Shown piece by piece: positions 1 to 7,867 of a stretch of 61,936 nucleotides of DNA. This DNA is from Streptomyces sp. WZ.A104 (GTDB lineage Bacteria; Actinomycetota; Actinomycetes; Streptomycetales; Streptomycetaceae): contig NZ_NWVL01000049.1 of assembly GCF_002382885.1 (NCBI RefSeq), forward strand, positions 1 through 61,936. Reading direction: 5' to 3'. Below the pieces are notes generated by a model, which worked only from the letters and a program-made list of their open reading frames with translations, was not told where the DNA came from and did no database searches. The first letter of the stretch is position 1, and each line of letters begins with the position of its first letter. Made by a program: the position numbers and the translations under genes.

Positions 1-1250
1 GCCCCGGCGTCTCGCGACGGCGGCTGCTGGGCACCGCGGGCGCGGCGGGCGCGACCGGGCTGGTGCTGGGCGCCGGGGGCGGCGCCGCCGGGTACGCCGC
101 GACCCGCCCCGACGCACCGGCCGCGCTGACGTCCATCGGCGCGACCGAGGCGATGTTTCACGGGAAACATCAACCGGGGATCACCGCTCCGCTTCAGGCC
201 CGGGGCCATCTCGTCGCGTTCGACCTGGTGGCGGGCGCGGGCCGCAAGGAGGCAGCGGCGCTGATGCGGCGCTGGTCGGCGACGGCGAAGGAGCTGATGG
301 CGGGCCGCCCGGCGGCAGGCGGGTCCGACGGTCCCGGGCACGACACCGGGATCGCACTGGACGCGGGCCCCTCGTCCCTCACCGTCACCTTCGGCTTCGG
401 CCGTACGTTCTTCGCGCGCACCGGACTGACCGCCGCACTGCCCGCCGCGCTCGACCCGCTGCCCGCCTTCTCCTCCGACCACCTGGACGCCAAGCGCTCC
501 GACGGCGACCTGTGGGTACAGATCGGCGCTGACGACGCACTGGTCGCCTTCCACGCGCTGCGGGCGATCCAGAAGGGCGCCGCGGGCACGGCACGGGTGC
601 GGTGGCAGATGAACGGCTTCAACCGAACCCCGGGAACCACCGCCCGGCCGATGACCGCCCGCAACCTGATGGGCCAGATCGACGGGACCGGCAACCCGAA
701 GCCCGCCGACGAGGACTTCGACCGGCGCGTCTTCGTGCCCGACTCCCCCGGCACCCCGCAGGAATGGCTGGCGGGCGGCTCGTACGCGGTCGTCCGCCGG
801 ATCAGGATGCTCCTGGACGACTGGGAGAAGCTTCCGGTGGACCATCAGGAGCGCGTCATCGGCCGGCGCAAGGCGGACGGGGCGCCGCTCAGCGGGGGGA
901 CCGAGACCACGGAGATGGACTTCGACAAGGCGGGCCCGGACGGCAGGCTCGTGATCCCCGGCAACGCCCACGCCCGGATCTCCTCCCCCGAGGAGAACGG
1001 CGGGGCCGCGATGCTGCGGCGACCGTTCTCGTACCACGACGGCATCGCGGAGGACGGCACTCCGGACGCCGGGCTGCTGTTCGTCTGCTGGCAGGCGGAC
1101 CCGTTCCGGGGCTTCGTGCCGGTGCAGCGCAAGCTCGACCGGGGCGATGCGCTGTCGCGCTTCATCCGCCACGAGTCGAGCGGAGTGTTCGCGGTACCGG
1201 GCGGAGCCGCGGAGGGGGAGTACGTGGGGCAGCGGCTGCTGGAGTCGTAG
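1..1250 (+). CDS. efeB: Dyp-type heme peroxidase / deferrochelatase (EfeB-like), 5' end outside window
   Basis: Partial: the reading frame is already open at base 3 and its start lies upstream. The first residues, SRRRLLGTAG followed by a hydrophobic Ala/Gly stretch, form a twin-arginine (Tat) signal, so the enzyme should be folded in the cytoplasm and exported. The mature part carries the Dyp signature GQIDGTGNPKP (GxxDG, with the catalytic Asp) and, further on, NAHARISSP, whose His is the expected proximal heme ligand. Family members oxidise dyes or phenolics with H2O2, or act with EfeU/EfeO in iron or heme handling. The partner genes would lie upstream and cannot be seen. The gene ends with TAG. 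A parS-like sequence lies inside it at 155-168. Confidence 0.9.
   Translation, partial: PGVSRRRLLGTAGAAGATGLVLGAGGGAAGYAATRPDAPAALTSIGATEAMFHGKHQPGITAPLQARGHLVAFDLVAGAGRKEAAALMRRWSATAKELMAGRPAAGGSDGPGHDTGIALDAGPSSLTVTFGFGRTFFARTGLTAALPAALDPLPAFSSDHLDAKRSDGDLWVQIGADDALVAFHALRAIQKGAAGTARVRWQMNGFNRTPGTTARPMTARNLMGQIDGTGNPKPADEDFDRRVFVPDSPGTPQEWLAGGSYAVVRRIRMLLDDWEKLPVDHQERVIGRRKADGAPLSGGTETTEMDFDKAGPDGRLVIPGNAHARISSPEENGGAAMLRRPFSYHDGIAEDGTPDAGLLFVCWQADPFRGFVPVQRKLDRGDALSRFIRHESSGVFAVPGGAAEGEYVGQRLLES
155..168. promoter_or_regulatory. parS-like site with one mismatch
   Basis: The sequence GTTTCACGGGAAAC differs by one base from the Streptomyces ParB site GTTTCACGTGAAAC and lies inside the peroxidase coding sequence. 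Five perfect copies occur elsewhere in the window, which makes chance less likely, but the mismatch falls in the central part of the palindrome and may weaken binding. Confidence 0.4.
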
Positions 1251-1345
1251 GGGCACGGCGGCCGCTGGAGCCGCGGGCCAGGGGCCGCGCTGCTGGAGTC
1301 AGGAGAAGGGGCGCACCGCTGGAGTCGCGGAGAAGGGCCCCCGAC
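1239..1345 (+). repeat. Four imperfect direct repeats after the peroxidase gene
   Basis: The motif CTGGAG(T/C)C recurs at about 1239, 1265, 1293 and 1319, spaced 26, 28 and 26 bases apart and followed by similar G-rich sequence. The first copy contains the end of the peroxidase gene. It looks like a duplicated gene tail; no function is evident. Confidence 0.5.
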
Positions 1346-1408
1346 CGCACCCCTGACCGCATCCTGAGACAGCGCGGCGGCCGCCGCAGGGCGCATTAGG
1401 GTGACCGT

Positions 1409-2344
1409 ATGTCAGCCACGCGCTACGCCTATCTCGGCCCCGAAGGCACCTTCACCGAGGTCGCCCTCCGTACGCTCCCGGAAGCCGCCACCCGGGAACT
1501 CGCCCCGATGGTCTCCGTACCGGCCGCGCTGGACGCCGTACGCAACGGGGAGGCCGCGGCAGCGCTCGTACCGATCGAGAACTCCGTCGAGGGCGGCATC
1601 ACCGCGACGCTCGACGAGCTGACCAGCGGGGAACCGCTGATGATCTACCGCGAGGTGCTGCTCTCCATCACCTTCGCGCTGCTGGTGCGGCCCGGGACCA
1701 AGCTGTCGGACGTCAAGACGGTCACCGCGCACCCGGCCGCCCAGCCGCAGGTGCGCAACTGGATGGCGGCCCACCTCCCGGGGGCCGTGTGGGAGTCGGC
1801 GGCTTCCAACGCGGACGGTGCCCGGCTGGTCCAGGAGGGGCGCTACGACGCCGCGTTCGCCGGGGAGTTCGCCGCCGCCACCTACGGCCTCGAACCGCTG
1901 GTGACGGAGATCCACGACGCGGAGAACGCCCAGACCCGCTTCGTACTGGTGGGCCGGCCCGCCCGGCCCTCCGCCCCGACCGGCGCCGACAAGACCTCCG
2001 TCGCGATCTGGCTCGGCGACGACCACCCCGGCGCCCTGCTGGAGCTGCTCCAGGAGTTCGCGGTGCGCGGGGTCAACCTGATGCTGATCCAGTCCCGCCC
2101 GACCGGCGAGGGCATCGGCAACTACTGCTTCGCCGTGGACGCGGAGGGGCACATCGCGGACCGGCGGGTCGGGGAGGCCCTGATGGGGCTGAAGCGGATC
2201 TGCCCGAAGGTGCGGTTCCTCGGCTCGTACCCGCGGGCCGGTGTGTCCGCGGACGAGGTCAGGCCGCTGCGGGCGGGCACCTCGGACACCGCGTTCACGG
2301 AAGCCGCGGACTGGCTGGCGCGCAGCCAGGACGGCCGGATCTGA
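1409..2344 (+). CDS. pheA: Prephenate dehydratase
   Basis: Converts prephenate to phenylpyruvate in the phenylalanine branch of aromatic amino acid synthesis, in the cytoplasm. At 311 aa it is the monofunctional type, with no chorismate mutase domain. The N-terminal half is the periplasmic-binding-like dehydratase fold (GPEGTFTE near residue 10, VPIENSVEGG near 54-63). The catalytic TRF motif is at residues 176-178. A C-terminal ACT domain (about 196-273) holds QSRPTGEG, the counterpart of the ESRP phenylalanine-binding motif, so feedback inhibition by Phe is expected. The ATG at 1409 starts right at the conserved N-terminus. It stands alone, followed by a 640-bp spacer. Confidence 0.96.
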   Translation: MSATRYAYLGPEGTFTEVALRTLPEAATRELAPMVSVPAALDAVRNGEAAAALVPIENSVEGGITATLDELTSGEPLMIYREVLLSITFALLVRPGTKLSDVKTVTAHPAAQPQVRNWMAAHLPGAVWESAASNADGARLVQEGRYDAAFAGEFAAATYGLEPLVTEIHDAENAQTRFVLVGRPARPSAPTGADKTSVAIWLGDDHPGALLELLQEFAVRGVNLMLIQSRPTGEGIGNYCFAVDAEGHIADRRVGEALMGLKRICPKVRFLGSYPRAGVSADEVRPLRAGTSDTAFTEAADWLARSQDGRI

Positions 2345-2984
2345 CGCAGGACCTCTCCGCAGCAGTGCTATCTACGGATAGTCACGCACTCCGCAGAGTT
2401 ATCCACAGGATGGCCATTCGACCTGGGGACAAGTCGACACTCTCATGCGACATCATCGACAAATCGACCCACCACTCCCGGAGCCGTCCACAGAGGCACG
2501 AGGCGGCACGAGTCGTCGCGTGTCACGTCAATTCCCTTGATCAACTCTTTAGGGCGAGGAATTCCCACCCGAATGAGCGCCCAGGGAGGGTTTGGGTGGG
2601 GAATCCCTGGAACTTCACCCACCCCCCGGAACAATCCCTTCCGGCATCCACAGAACTTCTTCACAGCCTGTGGATAACCATTCCGGCGCCGATCCCCTGT
2701 GGACAACGGCCGCCGACCCGCCCCTCAACTGCCTCTCCCCCCAAGGCTGGTACGTCAAGGCGTAGTACACCTTCTGCCCTGTTCAGGGGAGTTAACGGCC
2801 GTTATTGACGCCCGCCGGGCAGCGATCACCCGCCATCGCCCACGAGCATCCGCGATGCATCCGCGGACATCCGGCATTGACTGCGATCCGCCCCCAGAAA
2901 TATCAATTCCGGCAATTCGGTCATAGTGACACGCGTGGCGATATCGGTTCGAGTGCGAGAACCGCGCACCGGTAGCCTGGAGGG
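2345..2984. other. 640-bp spacer between pheA and serS, no gene seen
   Basis: No credible coding sequence. It is lower in GC than its surroundings and holds a DnaA-box cluster (2399-2706, listed separately). The serS promoter must lie near the right end. An AGCCTGGAGGG ribosome binding site ends just before the GTG start of serS. Confidence 0.7.
2399..2706. promoter_or_regulatory. DnaA-box cluster in pheA-serS spacer
   Basis: Three perfect nine-base boxes are seen: TTATCCACA at 2399-2407 (+), TTATCCACA on the minus strand at 2669-2677, and TTGTCCACA on the minus strand at 2698-2706. Two weaker matches (two mismatches each) lie at 2484-2492 and 2644-2652. The two minus-strand boxes at the right are 20 bases apart. 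This matches the DnaA recognition sequence of Streptomyces. Such a cluster outside oriC could titrate DnaA or regulate nearby genes. Confidence 0.6.
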
Positions 2985-4262
2985 GTGATTGACCTTCGCC
3001 TGCTCCGTGAGGACCCCGACCGTGTTCGCGCCTCCCAGCGCGCCCGTGGAGAGGACGTCGACCTCGTCGACGCCCTGCTCTCCGCCGACGAGCTGCGCAG
3101 GTCGTCCGGCGTCCGCTTCGACGAACTCCGCGCCGAGCAGAAGTCGCTCGGCAAGCTGATCCCCAAGGCCACCCCCGAGGAGCGCGCCGAGCTCCTCAAG
3201 CGGGCCGAGCAGCTCAAGGCCGACGTCAAGGCAGCCGACGCCGCCCAGGACGAGGCCGACGCGGATGCCAAGCGCCTGCTGCTCCAGCTCGGCAACATCG
3301 TCCACGAGGACGTCCCGGTCGGCGGCGAGGAGGACTTCGTCGTCCTGGAGACGCACGGCACCATCCGGGACTTCGGCGCCGAGGGCTTCGAGCCCAAGGA
3401 CCACCTGGAGCTCGGCGAGGCACTCGGCGCGATCGACATGGAGCGCGGGGCCAAGGTCTCCGGTTCGCGCTTCTACTACCTGACGGGCGTCGGCGCCCTC
3501 CTGGAGCTCGCCCTCGTCAACGCGGCGATCGCCCAGGCCACCGAGGCCGGCTTCGTCCCGATGCTGACCCCGGCGCTGGTCCGCCCGCGCGCCATGGAGG
3601 GCACCGGCTTCCTCGGCCAGGCCTCGGAGAACGTGTACCACCTGGAGAAGGACGACTACTACCTGGTCGGCACCTCCGAGGTCCCTCTCGCCGCGTACCA
3701 CATGGACGAGATCATCGAGGCCGACAAGCTGCCCCTGCGGTACGCCGGCTTCTCCCCCTGCTTCCGCCGCGAGGCCGGCACGTACGGCAAGGACACCCGC
3801 GGCATCTTCCGCGTCCACCAGTTCGACAAGGTCGAGATGTTCTCGTACGTCGACCCGGCGGACGCCGAGGCCGAGCACCGCAGGCTCCTGGAGTGGGAGA
3901 AGCAGTGGCTCACCGGCCTGGAGCTGCCCTTCCAGGTGATCGACGTCGCCACCGGCGACCTCGGCGCTTCGGCCTCGCGGAAGTTCGACTGCGAGGCGTG
4001 GATCCCCACCCAGGGCAAGTACCGCGAGCTGACCTCCGCGTCGAACTGCGACGGCTTCCAGGCCCGCCGCCTGTCCGTCCGGATGCGCGAGGGCAAGAAG
4101 GTCCAGCCGCTGGCCACGCTGAACGGCACGCTCTGCGCCGTACCGCGCACGATCGTGGCGATCCTGGAGAACCACCAGCTCGCCGACGGTTCGGTCCGGG
4201 TCCCCGAGGTGCTCCGCCCCTACCTGGGCGGGCGCGAGGTCCTGGAACCGGTCGCCAAGTGA
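2985..4262 (+). CDS. serS: Seryl-tRNA synthetase
   Basis: Charges tRNA-Ser (and tRNA-Sec where present) with serine in the cytoplasm. The 425 aa are typical. Residues 1-110 form the charged coiled-coil arm that binds the tRNA long variable arm. The class II core follows: TSE motif (230-232), motif 2 around 252-285 (RYAGFSPCFRREAG), and motif 3 near the C-terminus (LNGTLCAVPRTIVAI). The GTG start at 2985 has a strong GGAGG 4-5 bases upstream and gives the usual MIDLRLLRED N-terminus. Its TGA overlaps the start of the next gene by four bases (GTGA), so the two are translationally coupled. Confidence 0.97.
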   Translation: MIDLRLLREDPDRVRASQRARGEDVDLVDALLSADELRRSSGVRFDELRAEQKSLGKLIPKATPEERAELLKRAEQLKADVKAADAAQDEADADAKRLLLQLGNIVHEDVPVGGEEDFVVLETHGTIRDFGAEGFEPKDHLELGEALGAIDMERGAKVSGSRFYYLTGVGALLELALVNAAIAQATEAGFVPMLTPALVRPRAMEGTGFLGQASENVYHLEKDDYYLVGTSEVPLAAYHMDEIIEADKLPLRYAGFSPCFRREAGTYGKDTRGIFRVHQFDKVEMFSYVDPADAEAEHRRLLEWEKQWLTGLELPFQVIDVATGDLGASASRKFDCEAWIPTQGKYRELTSASNCDGFQARRLSVRMREGKKVQPLATLNGTLCAVPRTIVAILENHQLADGSVRVPEVLRPYLGGREVLEPVAK

Positions 4263-5074
4263 CCTTCCCCTACAAGCTCGTCGCGACCGACCTCGACGGC
4301 ACGCTGCTGCGTGACGACGGCACGGTCTCCGAGCGCACCCGCGAGGCTCTGGCCGCGGCCACCGCGGCCGGTGCCGCGCACATCATCGTCACCGGACGCG
4401 CGGTCCCCTGGACCCGGCACATCCTGGACGATCTCGGTTACGAGGGCCTCGCCGTCTGCGGTCAGGGCGCGCAGGTCTACCACGCGGGCGAGCACCGGCT
4501 GCTGACCTCGCTGACCCTGGACCGGCAGCTCGCCGGTCTCGCACTGTCCAAGGTCGAGGCTGAGGTCGGCCCGCTGCACCTGGCGGCCAGCCGCGACGGG
4601 CTGGACGGCGAGGTGCTGGTCTGCCCCGGCTACCGGGTGCAGGAGGGGCCGCTGCCGTACGTCTTCGTGGACAACTCCACCGAGCTGTGGGCCGCCCCGC
4701 TGAACAAGGTCTACATACAGCACCCGGAGCTGAGCGACGACGCGCTGGCCCTCGCCGCGCGGGCGGCCGTCGGAAGCCTGGTCGACGTGGTCATGGCCGG
4801 TGCCGGTGTGGTCGAGATCCTGCCGCTGGGCCTGAGCAAGGCGACCGGCCTCTCGCTGGCCGCCCGTCGGCTCGGCGTGAAGGCCGCGGACACCGTCGCG
4901 TTCGGCGACATGCCGAACGACATCCCGATGTTCGGCTGGGCACACCACGGCGTAGCCATGGCCAATGCCCACGAGGACCTCAAGGCCGTCGCCCACGAGA
5001 TCACGGCGTCCAACGAGGACGACGGCATCGCGGTGGTCCTGGAGGAGCTCCTCCGGTCGGCGCCGGTGCGGTAG
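4259..5074 (+). CDS. HAD-superfamily sugar-phosphatase-like hydrolase (Cof type)
   Basis: 271 aa. The N-terminus VTFPYKLVATDLDGTLL contains the HAD motif I DxDGT with the nucleophilic Asp. Motif III/IV is seen as LSKATGL and FGDMPNDIPMF near the C-terminus, the hallmark of Cof-type (IIB cap) phosphatases. These are cytoplasmic Mg-dependent phosphatases with broad activity on sugar phosphates or cofactors; the substrate is not predictable. The GTG start at 4259 overlaps the serS stop, so the two form an operon. A paralog with the same layout lies at 20515-21372. Confidence 0.9.
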   Translation: MTFPYKLVATDLDGTLLRDDGTVSERTREALAAATAAGAAHIIVTGRAVPWTRHILDDLGYEGLAVCGQGAQVYHAGEHRLLTSLTLDRQLAGLALSKVEAEVGPLHLAASRDGLDGEVLVCPGYRVQEGPLPYVFVDNSTELWAAPLNKVYIQHPELSDDALALAARAAVGSLVDVVMAGAGVVEILPLGLSKATGLSLAARRLGVKAADTVAFGDMPNDIPMFGWAHHGVAMANAHEDLKAVAHEITASNEDDGIAVVLEELLRSAPVR

Positions 5075-5099
5075 ACGCCCCACCACCGGACATCGCGAC

Positions 5100-5136
5100 G
5101 GCGGCCCGGCACCGTTTCCCGCGGTGTCGGGCCGCC
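5100..5136. terminator. Bidirectional hairpin terminator
   Basis: A 15-bp GC-rich stem (5100-5114 with 5122-5136, one G-U pair) and a 7-base loop lie between the convergent HAD gene and the minus-strand gene at 5143. There is no clear U tract, as is common in Streptomyces. Confidence 0.65.
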
Positions 5137-5142
5137 GCTCTC

Positions 5143-5844
5143 TCAGCGCCGCCCGCTACGGCGGCGCAGATCCTTCAGCTGCCGCCCGAAGCAGTCCAGC
5201 CGCGCGTCCAGGCGCACGACGTCCTGCTGCACATCCGTCAGCCGCAGGCTCATGGCACCGATCACCTGATGGGTCACCTCCACCTTCCGCTCCAGGCCCT
5301 CCAGCCGCTCGGACATCCGGCCCAGCACCGGCCCGAGCTCCTGGAGCGCGCTGCCGACCCCGCTGAGACAGCTCTCGATGCGCGTGACGCGCTGGTCGAG
5401 GGAGGCGTACTGGCTGCGCAGCGGCCCCTCGGCGTCGAGGAGGTAGGTCCGCACACATCGGGCAATGTCGCTGTCGCGAAGAAGCATGGCGACGTTGAGG
5501 ACGGTCCGGCGGGTGTAGATCCGCAGCTGCGTGGCCGCCTGTGGATAACTTTCCACCCCGTCGCCGGCCCATAGCGACATCATGTCGCTATGGAAGGACT
5601 GCAGTTCAGAGCCGCGCAGCACGCGCATGCCATTCTCGGCGAGCTCCTCCTGATGCCGGTCGGTCAGCCTCCTGACGGCACCTGTGGATACTTCGAAGTA
5701 ACGAGCCACATCTTCTGTGCGAACGTGAATTCCGTCCGGGAGCATGACAAGGCCCTTCACCTTGTCGAGGACATCAACGCGCCCCAGCTGCTCGACGCGC
5801 AGCGTGCGCGATTCGAGCAGGGCGGCTTCCGTGGGCATGGGCAT
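5143..5844 (-). CDS. Putative DNA-binding protein with C-terminal coiled coil
   Basis: 233 aa, function not known. Residues about 25-75 (VLDKVKGLVMLPDGIHVRTEDVARYFEVSTGAVRRLTDRHQEEL) read like a small helix-turn-helix of the kind found in antirepressor-like proteins. The middle part (RIYTRRTVLNVAMLLRDSDIARCVRTYLLD) is a helical segment. From about residue 150 to the end there are heptad-like repeats rich in Leu, Val, Arg and Glu, which suggests a coiled coil and oligomerisation. No catalytic motif, signal or membrane segment. The ATG at 5844 starts MPMPTEAALLE. The group II intron sits 150 bp upstream, in the same orientation, where its promoter should be. Confidence 0.75.
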   Translation of the reverse strand: MPMPTEAALLESRTLRVEQLGRVDVLDKVKGLVMLPDGIHVRTEDVARYFEVSTGAVRRLTDRHQEELAENGMRVLRGSELQSFHSDMMSLWAGDGVESYPQAATQLRIYTRRTVLNVAMLLRDSDIARCVRTYLLDAEGPLRSQYASLDQRVTRIESCLSGVGSALQELGPVLGRMSERLEGLERKVEVTHQVIGAMSLRLTDVQQDVVRLDARLDCFGRQLKDLRRRSGRR

Positions 5845-5993
5845 GCCTTTCGTACGAGGGAATGACGAGGACGGCCCCTACCCCGGGCTTCAGGGGTGGA
5901 GGACGCTCACGGTTGCCACTCACTCGATGACCGGTCCGGTGGGCTGAGCCTCACCCGGTGCCGGCATTCCCCTATTTCACGATCGCTACGACG

Positions 5994-6031
5994 GTCGGGT
6001 AGCCGGGTCATGTTGCCATGACCCGGCCCCC
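5994..6031 (-). ncRNA. Group II intron domain VI with branch-point A and 3' end
   Basis: On the minus strand a stem closed by a GCAA tetraloop is followed by CTACCCGAC. The A in CTACC is unpaired when the arms are folded and lies seven bases from the last C, the usual distance of the branch-point adenosine from the 3' splice site. The intron should end at 5994. Confidence 0.6.
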
Positions 6032-6034
6032 TCA

Positions 6035-6069
6035 GAACCGTGCGTGCCACTCATCGCGGCACACGGCTC
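6035..6069 (-). ncRNA. Group II intron domain V (catalytic hairpin)
   Basis: A 35-nt minus-strand sequence from GAGCCGTGTG to GCACGGTTC folds into the conserved domain V hairpin. It contains the AGC triad near the base and a GATGAG-containing tip. It begins 25 bases after the maturase stop codon, the usual arrangement. Confidence 0.8.
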
Positions 6070-6094
6070 AAGCAAGCCGCTAGGGCTTCGCAGG

Positions 6095-7867
6095 TCAGCA
6101 GGATGATGTGGCTCGTCTGCCATCGCCCGCGTGGTGCTGGCGATGACATTCGGAGTGCACGAGGCGGAGGTTGGTCCGTTCATCCGTGCCGCCGTCTCGC
6201 CGGTAGGTGAAGTGATGCTTGTGCAGCATCTTCTTCGAAGCCGCGAACCAGTTGATCCACTCGCGTGGACTGTCCGGTTCGTACTCGGCACCGACGATCA
6301 GCGCCTGCTTGCAGAGGGGGCAGACCCCCTTCTGCCTGGCCGCCAGGATGAGACTTGACTTATCCATGGGCGGTGGCGCCTGCTTCCGACGGCGTTCTTG
6401 CCAGTAACCGGTCAGGGCAGGGTCGTCCGGGGACGCCGCACCTCTCACCAACTGGTGTCGGACGATACCCATCCAGGAAAACTTCGTGAGATAGGCCCCG
6501 CTGATGCGGTTGCCGAACACCCACTGGTCCTGCCTGGCCAGGTTGTACCTACCGAAGTACCGGGCAACTACCCAGCGCCTCGGCTTCCTCTGGTGGCGAT
6601 TATTGGCCCATTTGTAGGTCAGCCGCCACAGGTAGTGATCCAGCGACTTGAAGGTTGTCGAGGATGCCACCCCCCGGTAGTAGGCCGCCCAACCGCGAAC
6701 GATCGGAGCGATCTTGCGCAGCACAGCGTCGATGCTGGCCCCTCTCAGGGCTTTCATCTCGGTCCGTAGCCGCTCCCGGAGCCTCTTACATGCTGTTGCA
6801 CTCGGCTTGATGATCAGTTTGTTTCCGGTCCGGCGGACGGTGAAGCCAAGAAAATCGAACCCCACAGCGAGAGGCGCAACCTTGGTCTTTTCCTCATTGA
6901 AGTGAAGCCCCCTCGGCTTCAGCCATTTCTCCAGCCGGACCCTGACCTGGTTTGCTTCCGCTTCGTCATGACAGAGCACAACAAAGTCATCGGCATATCT
7001 CACCAGTACCGGGGTGCCTGGCGCCGCGCCGGGCTCACGCCCGGCCTTCGTCACCTTGTACTGACACCCAGCAGCCTGTTCCAACCCGTGCAGGGCAACG
7101 TTCATCAGCAGCGGGCTGATCACACCGCCTTGAGGAGTACCCTCCTCGGTCGGTGCGAACCGACCGCGATCGATAACGCCCGCTCTCAACCACCCTTGGA
7201 TCAACTCCCTGGCCGGGAATTTCCCGATAGATGACATCAGGTGTTCGTGATCGATGCGGTCGAATGCTGCTGCCAGGTCTGCATCCAAGACCCATAGACG
7301 TTTCGGAGCTGCGCCCTTCAACGTCCAGAAGATCGCTGATATCGCGTCCTGACAGCTGCGGCCGGGCCGGAATCCATACGACCTCGGCTCGAACCGCGCT
7401 TCCCATTCAGGCTCCAAAGCATTCTTCACTCGTGCCTGAAGCACCCGGTCCCGGATGACCGGGATACCGAGCGGCCGTTGCTTCCCGTTGCTCTTGGGGA
7501 TGTACACACGCCTGACCGGCCTGGCCCTCCAAGGCTCGGACGACCGATGGATTTCGGTCGCCAGCTTGCCCCTCGCCTTCGGCGTGAGGGCTCGCTCCCC
7601 GTCGATGCCAGCGGTCTCGCGACCACTGCTCTGCTGCGTCACGCGCTTCACGCTGACCAGCGTGTTGCTATGGCTTCGCAGCATAAGCTTCTGCAAGTTG
7701 CGAACCTTCTTGAGGTCCCCGTCCTGCGTTGCCTTGAAGATCCTCTGTCTCAGCCGCCGTACGTTCTCCTCGCAGGTGGCCCAGTCGATGCTGTGCCAGT
7801 CGAGAGTCACGCCCTCCGGTCCGTTCGTCGCAGCCGCGGCGGCTGTGGCTGTCGCCGTGCCGTTCAT
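6095..7867 (-). CDS. ltrA: Group II intron reverse transcriptase/maturase with HNH endonuclease domain
   Basis: 590 aa. Residues about 85-330 are the reverse transcriptase, with RxxxIPKSNGKQRPLGIP (RT1-2), VLDADLAAAFDRIDH (RT3), GTPQGGVISPLLMN (RT4) and the catalytic YADD at 291-294. The maturase X domain follows (IVRGWAAYYRG and further). The C-terminus is a zinc-containing HNH endonuclease (CPLCKQAL ... KHHFTYRRDGGTDERTNLRLVHSECHRQHH) that cuts the second strand at the target. All motifs are intact, so the protein looks active in splicing and retrohoming. The start lies in intron domain IV. A GGAGGCGCGC stretch directly precedes the ATG. Confidence 0.95.
   Translation of the reverse strand: MNGTATATAAAAATNGPEGVTLDWHSIDWATCEENVRRLRQRIFKATQDGDLKKVRNLQKLMLRSHSNTLVSVKRVTQQSSGRETAGIDGERALTPKARGKLATEIHRSSEPWRARPVRRVYIPKSNGKQRPLGIPVIRDRVLQARVKNALEPEWEARFEPRSYGFRPGRSCQDAISAIFWTLKGAAPKRLWVLDADLAAAFDRIDHEHLMSSIGKFPARELIQGWLRAGVIDRGRFAPTEEGTPQGGVISPLLMNVALHGLEQAAGCQYKVTKAGREPGAAPGTPVLVRYADDFVVLCHDEAEANQVRVRLEKWLKPRGLHFNEEKTKVAPLAVGFDFLGFTVRRTGNKLIIKPSATACKRLRERLRTEMKALRGASIDAVLRKIAPIVRGWAAYYRGVASSTTFKSLDHYLWRLTYKWANNRHQRKPRRWVVARYFGRYNLARQDQWVFGNRISGAYLTKFSWMGIVRHQLVRGAASPDDPALTGYWQERRRKQAPPPMDKSSLILAARQKGVCPLCKQALIVGAEYEPDSPREWINWFAASKKMLHKHHFTYRRDGGTDERTNLRLVHSECHRQHHAGDGRRATSSC

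Noticed and set aside
2941..2975. GGTTCGAGTGC resembling a tRNA T-arm before serS
   Set aside because: No acceptor, D-arm or anticodon arm at the proper distance upstream.
2826..4175. A 449-codon open frame opposite serS
   Set aside because: Antisense of a universal gene; composition typical of GC-rich shadow frames.
5540..5548. DnaA box TGTGGATAA inside the 5143-5844 gene
   Set aside because: A perfect match but single and within a coding sequence, so weak evidence for function.
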